Source of the DNA: Lumbricus terrestris
Taxonomy: Eukaryota > Annelida > Clitellata > Crassiclitellata > Lumbricidae
Assembly: GCA_949752735.1 (NCBI GenBank)
Contig: OX457047.1
Coordinates: forward strand, 10,117,665-10,181,664
Length of the DNA stretch: 64,000 bases
Direction of reading: 5' to 3'
The position numbers and the translations under genes were made by a program. Below the pieces are notes generated by a model. It did not search any database and had not been told where the DNA came from. It saw only the letters and a list, made by a program, of their open reading frames with translations. This document shows, piece by piece, positions 54,737-64,000 of this stretch. Each line of letters starts with the position of its first letter. Positions within the stretch are counted from its first letter, which is position 1.

Positions 54737-57462
54737 AGACCTATTCTTTATTATTATGATTATGATAATTTAACAACGGTACAAAGTAAGCCAACTTTTT
54801 GAAGAATGGTTATGTTGATTTTTCTGCAGCTATATATACATGTAGGTCTAACGCGGCTATAGTAGCACGATTTGTGCCTTAATAAACGAATCTCTCAACG
54901 CTGGAGAGGTGGAGATGAAATTTGTATCGCTTACAATCTTGCTTCTTGATGTCACCAGAGTTTCGCACTTTCTAGAACTCCATATTATCTTTAGTATGTT
55001 GAAAATAATGATCTTGTTTACCCAATGCCTTTACTCGGTCAAGATCTCGCATTCATAATAATCGATCAGCCTGATAGGTTACTTGCTATCTGACGTCATC
55101 GGCCAATGACGCACCTTAGCCTAGATGCTATGTGGCATCACACCGGCCAAAGACCAGGAGCAGCGTATACTTCATAGTAGGTCCGGTGCAGGTCGTTGAT
55201 GGGATCGGCCCCTTACAGGGTGTAACCATGGAAGATAAGTAGAATGGAAAATCAATCTTTTGTGCGGCTCGTGGAAAAAACTCTGACTACCGACCCCTTT
55301 GAGGTAACTGGTCTTGGTCACCTGAAGTCGTTCATAATTCACGAAATCTTCAATTTAGATCACAGAATGGCAGTAGCAGTGATGAATGTTTCCGCGAGTG
55401 GAAAGGAACCACGCTTCTAAGGAACCAATCTCCCGGGTCTTTCATCCTAAGGAAATTACATCTGCGCTGCCAGCATCAGTGAATACCGATACGGTGTAGC
55501 CACAGCTGGGTGACGGATTCACTAAGACAAACATGCCTTTCAGACCCATCAAAGTCAAACAAAGAAACGCGTAGACAATGTAGCCTATCTTTTAAATAAA
55601 TAGATGAACAATTATTAGAAAACTGTTTTCATCTCTTAACAATTAGATTTACCGCAAGATGGATATCCTACTAGTGTAGGCTATATGCATGGTTCTCAAT
55701 CTGCGTTGATGCTGACTTTTCTTTATCCAGGCTTCGGATTGGTACTAGCTTAGAAAAGGTCGGGTAGCGGAGGAGTTGAACATTGAATTAAATATGGTAA
55801 TAATTAATTTGTTAATAACACTTGGACAATATAATCATTATTATAATAAACATTATCCATTTGTTTCTCTCTTCCTCCGTAACAAAAACCACGCGGTTTT
55901 ACTTTTCTTGTTGGTTATTATTCTGCTATGCTGCTATGCATCTGTCAAGCTCTTGCTAAATATTTAAACAGCGGAAATTAGGTCTATGTTTGCCCCTCTT
56001 GCAACAAATGATTCCGCGTGCACCATGTGGACAAAATACTTTTCAAAGCATTTGCAGCAGAGAATAAAATGTTTATGAAAAACATATTTCGAAAATATTT
56101 TTAAATTACTCCTTTGAAAATATTTCTTAAATTTCGTCTCTCAAACTTCTGTTGAGACGTCAACATTTTGTACTTATAATCGCTACTCGCTAATGTGTTT
56201 TCATTTTCTACCTTGCATTAGTTCTTTGCAGTGATAGCCTATAGGCCTATATTTTCTTGTGACTTGACTAAAGATAACAAATTTAGTAGGTTCCAATTCG
56301 ACAGTCGAAATTATTCAAAAGCAATGGAAATAAGAACAAATTAAGAAAAAAACACTTATCCGCATTGCATTTCTTAGCAAGACATTCAGGAAATGTAAGT
56401 TGCTATCAGTTTTACATGTAACAGCTTGTTTTAACTCTATAGAACACCATTAAAATAGCCTACCGCCAGAGCAAGAAGGTCGACTGTACGAAAGCCTTAC
56501 AATTTCAACATTAAAGCTCTTTTTCATTGTACACTGAGTGATAAACTGAACTTGCTTTATTTGCATTATGGCTGATGCGTGGCTTATACGGCTAGCTGTT
56601 GATTTATTGAGGGCTAACCCTGCTGTGCATTCCTTGGAGCAGTAGCCCACCAGACAATTATAGGCTAACAGCGGTGTCGGACAATTCTTTTGAGCTGAAT
56701 ATATAGTCAATGATCTCAGGAGGCCGAACCACCGTTCAACTGCAGCGAATGACGGAAGGTCAACATTAAATTTTCAGAACATACTGAGTGTTCTATTATT
56801 ATGTCCTCTAAGTCTTGCAGGTACTACATTATTCAGTATGGGAATGAAAAGTCGTTCTAGTCGCTCCGTCCACATCTGCCATTTGGATAAAGAAATCCAA
56901 AGTTTTAGAGACAGTCACTTCATCGGGAAGTCCTGAATTCGAGGCATTGCGTGTTTCCCATCAGCTGAAAACACACGTTGCAAAACAAGATTCTTATTTG
57001 CGCCATGTTTGTCGGTTTATCCAACAAAGCTTAAATGCTGTGTGCATTATGCTGATGCGTGCGCAGTGGACTGGGTATACACTCGCAGAACGTGAGGTGA
57101 TGACTAACGCGCTTATACCGATGTCAGTCAGAATGGCAGATAACAACGGCGTGCCAAACTTTATACCGCTACAATGCTAATAACTTTTCATATAATCTGT
57201 ACTGCAGCTGAAGTAGGCTACAGTGGGAAATGTAAACACAGCTCTCGTGGGTTTGAGCAGAGCATCAGTTACCTTGAAGACGATTATCATCAATTTTGCT
57301 GTCATACTTCAAGTCGCTAATTGAACCCTACAAAGTTTTGGGTTTGACCAAAAGTTGGCAAGGTGGCAAAAAATCATCATGTCCTCATGCAGTTAATTCA
57401 CTTTGAAGCTGCAGCTCAGTGCCTGTGTGTGCAGACTATTCCATTTGTTCAATAAATTAATC
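54737..57462. other. AT-rich spacer, no gene recognised
   Basis: Short frames only. The 77-residue plus-strand frame at 56947-57180 and the minus-strand one at 56450-56710 show no known domain or splice context. Confidence 0.4.
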
Positions 57463-58156
57463 AGCCGCATCAGTGGCGTAGCAAGGTGTTTTGGGGCCCT
57501 TGTGCAGGGCTTTCGTGGGGGCCCTTCAATGCTTGAACCTCAAGATTTCGAACAATAAGGCTGTGCAAAAGCGCCTGGCTTTTGCGATAGACTATTTGCA
57601 TAGACCTAGCTCACACCCGAAATTAAATTTTAAAATTAACTCATTTCAATTTTTATTATTTTCTTCCGTTTGGCTCTATAAAACATTTGCTATTTCTTCA
57701 GACTGCTAGAGTATAGGCTTAGGCAAGGGCGGATCCAGGAATTTTCGAAGGGGGGGCCAAAAAATTTTTGGGCTGGGGTCGGAAATTTTTTCGTTGATCT
57801 TTCGCCGAAAAATCTGATGAACTTTTTTAGTCGTTTTTGGCCGAAACCAGAGTTTAATATTAGCCCCCACCTCTGGGGGAATAGAGGTTTTCGGAGGGGT
57901 AGATAATTGACCGTCTGAAGACAATCATGAGGCGCGCAGCGCCGAGAGTGGTAGGGGAGGGGTGTGGGGAGGGAATATGCCCCTCCCCACCAGAAACTTT
58001 TTGAATTTTCACATTGCAATGGTAGCATTTTAAGCTGTTATCTTAACAAATTAGCTGTACTTTTCAGTGCTTGTAAGAGTGCCATAAGGTCTCAATAAAT
58101 ATAGACTTTACTTAAAAACTTCTTTCCCGAAAACTAGATGTTCTTATTTAAGTAAT

Positions 58157-58620
58157 CCGCCGGAAATCTTCAAAAAGGGTGTTCAATTTTCCTTCCCAAA
58201 ACACTGATGAAATTTTTTGGTCATCCGTGCGAAATCTTAAAAAAGGTGTTTAATTTTTCGTCTAAAAAGAGTGATGACTTTTTAGTCTTCCATGCGAAAT
58301 TTTCCAAAAAGGTGTTTAATTTCGCATCCCAAAAAACTGATGACTTGTTGTAGTCATCCCTGCGAAATTTTAAAAAAGGTGTTTAATTTTTCGTCTAAAA
58401 GGAGTGATGACTTTTTAGTCTCCCGTGCGAAATTTTCAAAAAAGGTGTTCAATTTAGAATTAAAAAAACTGATGACTTTTTGTAGTCATCCGTGCGAAAT
58501 CTTAAAAAAGGTGTTAAATTTTACGCCTAAAAAGAGCGATGACTTTTTAGTCTTCCGTGCGAAATTTTCAAAAAAAGGTGTTCAATTTAGCATCCCAAAA
58601 ACTGATGACTTTTTAAGACT
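58157..58620 (+). repeat. 66-bp tandem repeat, about seven units in two alternating types
   Basis: Units read CCGTGCGAAAT, AAAAAAGGTGTTTAATTT and GATGACTTTTTAGTC. Type with CGTCTAAAAAGAG alternates with type with CATCCCAAAAAACT, giving a ~132-base higher-order repeat. 66 is divisible by 3, so a repetitive frame (KKVFNFSSKRSDDFL-like) stays open but is probably incidental. Confidence 0.88.
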
Positions 58621-58815
58621 AGAATAAATAAAATACTTCCCACTACTGAATGAAATATAGTAAGATATAAATAAAAACAAGGAGTAAACATGTGTTATCA
58701 TTCACCGCATTTTCTTGCACATATAGACTAAACTCAAAACTTAACTTGTTTCGCCCTGAAATTTTTTTGGCATCTGCAAAAAATAAATTACATCCCAAAC
58801 ACTCGGTACGTGACT

Positions 58816-58888
58816 TTTTGGCGCCGCCGTTTTGGCGCCGCCGTTTTGGCGCCGCCGTTTTGGCGCCGCCGTTTTGGCGCCGCCATTG
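58816..58888 (+). repeat. 14-bp GGCGCCGCCGTTTT array (inverted partner 60942-61016)
   Basis: Five copies, GGCGCC starting at 58820, 58834, 58848, 58862 and 58876. At 60942-61016 the complement GGCGCCAAAACG recurs about five times with CGGC/TCC spacers. The two arrays face each other about 2.1 kb apart, as terminal or subterminal repeats of an element would. Confidence 0.88.
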
Positions 58889-59516
58889 CGCAATAACATT
58901 TGCGTTTTGCAGTCTATTTCCGGTTCAGTGTATACGACGCGTGAAACAAATTGACGAAATCCTTGCTGAAATAGAAAGTGAATGTACGGCTTGTTGTTGC
59001 GTTAATTGAAGCTGGATCGATGAAAATATTCCTGGTTTAATTGGAGCTGGATTTATTAAGCGAACGCATGAGAAATGGAAGATATGATCAAGAAAAGAAC
59101 GCTTGAGATTTGTAAGCTCGATGAAGAGTCTTTTAAATGCGAAAAAGCGGCGGGAGTTCCGACGAATGCTTGAACAATTGAAGCTGAAAGGAGATTTTTT
59201 TGCCGGTGAAATAGAAGCTGGATTTTTTAAACAAATGCTTTATTTAATAACAAATTATAAGACATGTGAGGTAGCAGATTAATAAAGTACAAGCGATCAA
59301 AGCAGAGGATGTCACATCGAATGATTGAAAAAAACAGGCCCACCAAAGAGAGAAAGTCCCGCTAAGACTGGGCCTATTTAGCTTAGTATAGAAATAAGAA
59401 CTTTAAGATGACATAAGATTTTAGCACGATAGATCGAGGAAATACAGACTTTAGTGACAACAATGAATATGGTGTATTAAAGACAAAAGCGACAGTTCTT
59501 TTAAAAAGTCCATTGT

Positions 59517-60290
59517 TTTGAAATGTCCATAATTGCAATTATAATAAAAAGGTGTGCAACTGCAAATGTGTGCCAACACTAAAGAAGGTGTGCAATTGCC
59601 AATTTTTGCCAACACTAAAGAAGGTGTGCAATTGCCAATTTCTGCCAACACTAAAGAAGGTGTGCAAATGCCAATTTTTGCAAACACTTAAAAAGGTGTG
59701 TAATTGCCAATTTTTTAGAAACCTAAACAAATCCGTTGGTTCGAATTGTTCATTATTGCAATTGTAATATAAAGGTGTGCAAGTAAAATAATGATGCTTT
59801 AAAGCACACTGCTGTTGTACAAAAAAGTTGTGCAATTGCACACCTTCTTTAGCGTTGGCACACATTTGCAGTGGGACACCTTTTTATTATAATTGCAATA
59901 ATGAACAATTCGAACCAATGGATTTGTTTAGGTTTCGCAAAAATTGGCAATTACACACCTTCTTTAGTGTTGGCAAAAATTGGCAATTGCACACCTTCTT
60001 TAGTGTTGGCAAAAATTGGCCATAGCACACCTTCTTTAGTGTTGGCAAAAATTGGCAATTGCACACCTTCTTTAGTGTTGGCAAAAATTGGCCATAGCAC
60101 ACCTTCTTTAGTGTTGGCAAAAATTGGCAATTGCACACCTTCTTTAGTGTTGGCAAAAATTGGCCATAGCACACCTTCTTTAGTGTTGGCAAAAATTATC
60201 AATTGCACACCTTCTTTAGTGTTGGCACACATTTGCAGTGGGACACCTTTTTATTATAATTGCAATAATGAACAATTCGAACCAATGGTA
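59517..60290. repeat. Large inverted repeat of 36-bp unit arrays
   Basis: Left arm 59555-59712 carries about four units of CCAACACTAAAGAAGGTGTG in one orientation. Right arm 59940-60235 carries about eight in the other. In the right arm GGCAATTGC and GGCCATAGC units alternate, a 72-base higher-order repeat. A linker with TTCGAACCAATGG and CACCTTTTTATTATAATTGC flanks the arrays on both sides and is itself inverted about 59810. Frames such as LAKIGNCTPSLV are repeat artefacts. Confidence 0.88.
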
Positions 60291-60399
60291 AATTACTTCT
60301 AAAGGGAGGACAATGATATTTTGGCTAGTTTTAACTGTACGTAAGTGCTTCTACAAATGCACAAATTCGATTACAAATGCACATTTTGTGTATAGCTGC

Positions 60400-60440
60400 A
60401 CGTTAAAAAAGCCCTGCCGGGTACCCGGCTAATGTTCTAA
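60400..60440. other. GCCGGGTACCCGGCTAAT hairpin, possible Helitron-like end
   Basis: A perfect 14-base palindrome directly followed by TAAT. It has the GC hairpin plus CTAA|T composition of Helitron 3' ends but lacks the usual spacer, so it is only a candidate. Confidence 0.3.
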
Positions 60441-61834
60441 TATAGCGGCAGTTTTCTGATTTTATTGAATGCCAGATACGATTGCAACAATTATTATTCA
60501 AAAGCTTAACTACATGTACATCATGTGACCACATTGACTATACTCACTGCCATACCATATAACAATTAAGGAAGTTATATTACATTGCGACAAAAAATAC
60601 TTAACATCAGATTTTTGAACACAGACAAACATACTTTTGCTTAAATCGGAGTTGGATTGTTCATCAATGCAACACCAGTTTAAGGAAGAACATTTTCAGC
60701 AATCCAGCTCCAATGAAATTTAATTGTGGTATTACCTAATACGAATAAAAACAAGCTTTGACCCTTTCAGATCAAGTGAGGAGTGTACGTCGAACATACA
60801 TTCTGAGCTATTTCGGGCATAACTTTTGAACGGCGTGGAATATCATCACAAAATTTAACTCAAAATGTGCGTAAATGAACCGCCTAAAATTACCTACAAT
60901 TTGATAATTTTTATACTTTAGAATGAGGGAGAAAAAAATTCCGGCGCCAAAACGTCCGGCGCCAAAACGGCGGCGCCAAAACGTCCGGCGCCAAAACGGC
61001 GGCGCCAAAACGTCCTGCTTCGCGAATAACATACATTCCATGCCATAAATCATAGTTGGATACTGTTGAAAGATTGTTTCATTTCGATGCTTTATATAAA
61101 GACAATGCAATTGCGTGAGAGACTTAGATTGGATTTTAATTACATTTACACAGTTATTATAGGTTTTAATTACATTTATACATTAATTCTCCTGTGCATG
61201 ACTGACACCCTGAATTTTTTTTTGGCCACCATGGATGGGGGGCCACGTCCCATGGTGATTTGAAATGGGGGGGCCATGGCCGGATTGGCCCCCCCCCTGG
61301 ATCCGCCCCTGGGCTTAGGCATAACTTCGGGGACAGAAAGAGAGTGCCGAACGAAAATTAAAAGGTATACAATTTCCAAGTAAATAGGCCTAGGCTATGC
61401 AGTTATCTTTTATAAATAATTATAATTTGCAATTATTAATTGTAATTATTACACATTTTACTACAAAGATAATAAATTGTAAACACGTCTGCGTCATAGA
61501 CATTTTACATTTGCTATATGATGTCTATGGTCTGCGTAGATCATGACACAATTATTATGTTTATACGTCAGCACAACTACTTCCGGTCAAAGACTGCAAA
61601 GAGTAAAGATATTTGTAATATGCTAATCAAAGGACATCGCAAATCGGTTGTTTGGACATTCCGGCTCAAACACAAAAAATAAGTGAGTGTGTACGCTGTT
61701 CATGTAGGTTTGAATACATTCTGAATAATTATCCTTAAAGTAAAAATTAACTCTGACCCGGGGGCCCTTGACAGCCGGGGGCCCTTGTGCACTGCACAAG
61801 CTGCACAACCTATTGCTACGCCACTGAGCCGTAT

Positions 61835-61988
61835 CCACATTCCCTTCATTGCCGCTGACAGATGTTATAGATCAACATTAACCTGAAATTCTTTGACAGC
61901 TTCAAGAAAATTGCTTCCATTGTCATTGTTTACTGTTCACCGTCATTGACGCAACAAGACAACATCATGTCAACATCAGAGATGGTTC
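61835..61988. other. Short spacer
   Basis: Nothing recognised. Confidence 0.4.
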
Positions 61989-62115
61989 AGGTACTCGGGT
62001 CCCAAATACTAGTACTCGGGTCTCAAATACTAGTACTTGGGTCTCAAATGCTAATACTTGGGCCTCAGATGCTGGTACTTGGATTTCGAATGCAAGAAGC
62101 TACTTGGGTCCCAAA
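61989..62115. repeat. 21-bp tandem repeat, five to six units
   Basis: TACTCGGGTCCCAAATAC and variants (TACTTGGGTCTCAAATGC) with increasing divergence to the right. Being a multiple of 3 it opens a repeated LVLGSQI frame. Confidence 0.88.
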
Positions 62116-62284
62116 TATACGAGTACCGCATGCCGTGGGTCTCCAATGCAAAAACGAGTGCAAGTAGACCAACATGTGTCTACTTCAAGAACAAGGAGAT
62201 ATTTTAGTTCTTCTGTGCAATGCAATGGGGGTGCATTGCCACATACAATTATTTCGATTAACTTTTGATCAGCTGAAAAGCAGT

Positions 62285-62438
62285 GTGAGCAATGAGCAAT
62301 GAACAATGAGCAATGAGCAATGAGCAATGAGCAATGAGCAATGAGCAATGAGCAATGAGCAATGAACAATGAGCAATGAGCAATGAGCAATGAACAATGA
62401 GCAATGAGCAATGAGCAATGAGCAATGAGCAATGAGCA
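62285..62438. repeat. (GAGCAAT)n heptamer array
   Basis: About 21 units of seven bases, a few reading GAACAAT. All three minus-strand frames stay open through it, which is an artefact. Confidence 0.95.
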
Positions 62439-62482
62439 TGCATGTCGCCACTCAAATTTGATCGATGCGGTTTTAGATTATT

Positions 62483-62483
<1 letters not shown>

Positions 62484-62524
<41 letters not shown>
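62484..62524. repeat. (AT)n microsatellite
   Basis: About 20 AT repeats. Confidence 0.95.
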
Positions 62525-62526
<2 letters not shown>

Positions 62527-62774
62527 CTGTGTTGTAGTGACCAATAATCTAGACTTATTGTTGTTGGAGAACTAAACCGTGTACACGCTTCAGTTTCTGC
62601 TGCAGTAACCATATCTGTGATTACCATGGCATGACAGAATATCTACTGTACATAGTTAAAACTTCATGCTAAATGATAAGCAAACTAACTGGCTTGTAAA
62701 AAATACTGTCAGTTGTTTCCAAGTATTTGAAGTCAAAAGTACGAGTACGAGTGAACTTTGAATTCAAGTGCCAG

Positions 62775-63743
62775 CAGGGGCTTCTATCCCCCCTAAGCAA
62801 CCGGGCGCAATCCATTTTCTTCCCCCCCTTTTCTCAACCGGCCTTCCTCTATACATGTACCACGGTATGCAATATAATGCAATCTATAGCGCATGCCCTC
62901 CTCTAGTGTGGGAATGAAGGTTTGCTTGGAGAGGGACAAACGAGCATCCAGCAGACGATCGCCAAAGCATGTGTATACTATAGCGCCGAGAAGGGACCTG
63001 GTATGTGTAGGGAATGTGCTCCTCCCCATAAGAAATTTTTGCGATTTCCGCATTGCAATTTCAGCATTTTAAGCTGTCCTCTTAGCAAAATTACTCTACT
63101 GTTTCAGTGGATGAATTGCTGCCAAAATTGGGCAGCCATATGTTTTGCACCTCTGATCAGTGTGCACTCGAGAACCATGCAATACAATAAAATACAAGGT
63201 AGGTCCTACATTGTAAGCCCACGTAATAATGATGTTGCTTTACTAAGTGTTCAAGGACCAAATTTGACTGTCTGAAATTTGAAAGATAACATTGGAGAGA
63301 AGCCATTTAGTTGTGCAAAATAGTATTTGTATTAACATTAATTTTTCAATTATAATATGATTGTATTATTTATTAAAACAGTAAAAACATAATTATAATC
63401 ATGTAATAGTAAATTTTTATAGTATGCTATAGCTGTTATAGCAGTTCATGTAATTCAAAAATGCAGATAGCAGCCTAACTAAAAGCTCAAAGTGTATAAA
63501 GTGTATACATTTTGCTAAAAACTATTAGACCTACCATTTTGTCCAAATTTATATGGAGGGGAAGTATTTTCTGGGGGATCTTCTTTTACTATCTTCCTTT
63601 AGTGATGCCTATAGATTGAACGCTGCCCTCCATGTCCGACCTTCCCCCCCCCAACCGACGTGAATTTTGGCTGTCTTCTGATTCCCCCCTATTTTTCACT
63701 GGGCGCAAGCTGCGCCCGTCATGTATAGGGATAGAAGCCCCTG
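62775..63743. mobile_element. 969-bp non-autonomous hAT element
   Basis: Ends CAGGGGCTTCTATCCC on both sides (inverted), flanked by AGTGCCAG (62767-62774) and AGTGCAAG (63744-63751), 7 of 8 identical. GGGCGCA words and C-rich blocks lie inside both ends. A segment near 63005-63075 (GGGAATGTGCTCCTCCCCA) resembles 57970-58040 of the inner hAT, suggesting shared ancestry. No transposase. Confidence 0.9.
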
Positions 63744-63751
63744 AGTGCAAG

Positions 63752-64000
63752 TACCTAAAAACTGTTCTCGAGTAGCGCTAGAGAACACGAAGGCTACCAA
63801 GTATACCGAGTACTATACATGTATACCTGGTCACCAGAAAAGCTATAGGCTATATTCATCATGGAATATTGCTGAGTAACTCTGCAATACGATCAGACGT
63901 GTGTTTGCCCGGAAGGAAGGTGCGTGCAAGTGCAGATGATTCTCGCCTCATATCTGCGTCCAGAAAGTAGGTCTAATCTGATAAAGACTGACGAAAAATA
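63752..64000. other. Window end, nothing recognised
   Basis: Unique-looking sequence with no supportable feature. Confidence 0.4.

Larger units (their letters stand above)
57724..61311. mobile_element. Inner hAT element nested in the outer one
   Basis: Ends CAAGGGCGGATCCAGG and (reverse complement) CAGGGGCGGATCCAGG, flanked by the perfect 8-bp duplication GGCTTAGG (57716-57723 and 61312-61319). G-rich GGGGGGGCCA lies just inside each end. 3588 bp with no intact transposase; the interior is made of several tandem and inverted arrays listed separately. Perfect duplication shows that it inserted after the outer element. Confidence 0.93.
57471..61826. mobile_element. Outer hAT element with nested insertion
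   Basis: Ends CAGTGGCGTAGCAA on both sides (inverted), flanked by 8-bp duplications AGCCGCAT (57463-57470) and AGCCGTAT (61827-61834), one mismatch. Next to both ends are GGGGCCC and CTTGTGCA words. 4356 bp as it stands, but about 760 bp without the inner element. No transposase. Confidence 0.92.

Noticed and set aside
59871..60302. 143-residue frame with a regular 12-residue repeat (LAKIGNCTPSLV)
   Set aside because: The 36-bp DNA unit is a multiple of 3, so frames stay open on both strands automatically. No start context or non-repeat domain is present.
62100..62455. Minus-strand frames of LLIAHCS repeats
   Set aside because: Artefact of the (GAGCAAT)n heptamer array.

Overview
This is eukaryotic, TE-saturated DNA with no bacterial features: no operons or ribosome binding sites, exons bounded by GT/AG sites, and abundant microsatellites and transposon relics. 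Frequent TAGGCCTA-type words, the mix of Jockey-type LINE tails, hAT elements and Helitrons, and exons for a fibrinogen-related lectin and a DEG/ENaC channel suggest a marine invertebrate, probably an echinoderm or another invertebrate deuterostome. That assignment is inference from style; no species marker was seen.

Layout. 1-7282 is a near-identical tandem array (2891 bp, 2930 bp, then a partial third unit) that stops exactly at a Helitron-like 3' terminus (hairpin then CTAG). Each unit carries a tRNA-like SINE split by a 461-bp MITE, plus a mariner-like relic in full units. 7431-13607 is a very young LTR retrotransposon on the minus strand (two 1163-bp LTRs, 5-bp target duplication AGTAC) that keeps gag, protease and an RNase H piece but has lost the RT core and integrase. 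13.7-20.8 kb holds one nearly full minus-strand and three 5'-truncated plus-strand copies of a non-LTR retrotransposon with a C-terminal CCHC knuckle and RPD...D nuclease (restriction-like endonuclease type). All sit inside (AAT)n/(ATT)n microsatellites.

21.8-27.2 kb is the main host gene: a minus-strand secreted protein with signal peptide, PAN/apple domain and a C-terminal fibrinogen-related domain, over at least three or four exons. The splice donor of its first exon lies inside a 34-bp tandem repeat, so seven near-identical donors occur in a row. 36.1-36.6 kb carries the last exon of a DEG/ENaC-type channel on the plus strand. 52.3-52.65 kb carries the last exon of an unidentified single-pass membrane protein on the minus strand.

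The rest is mobile and repetitive DNA: at least six non-autonomous hAT-type elements with 7- to 8-bp target duplications (including one hAT nested in another at 57.5-61.8 kb), a fold-back element with a 9-bp target duplication inserted in a SINE (38.6-39.55 kb), several Jockey/CR1/L2-type LINE 3' ends (one with a twin-priming-like inversion), a hAT transposase fossil, long-TIR elements, and long GA, CT, CA, AAT and heptamer arrays. No rRNA genes, functional tRNA genes or CRISPR arrays were seen.
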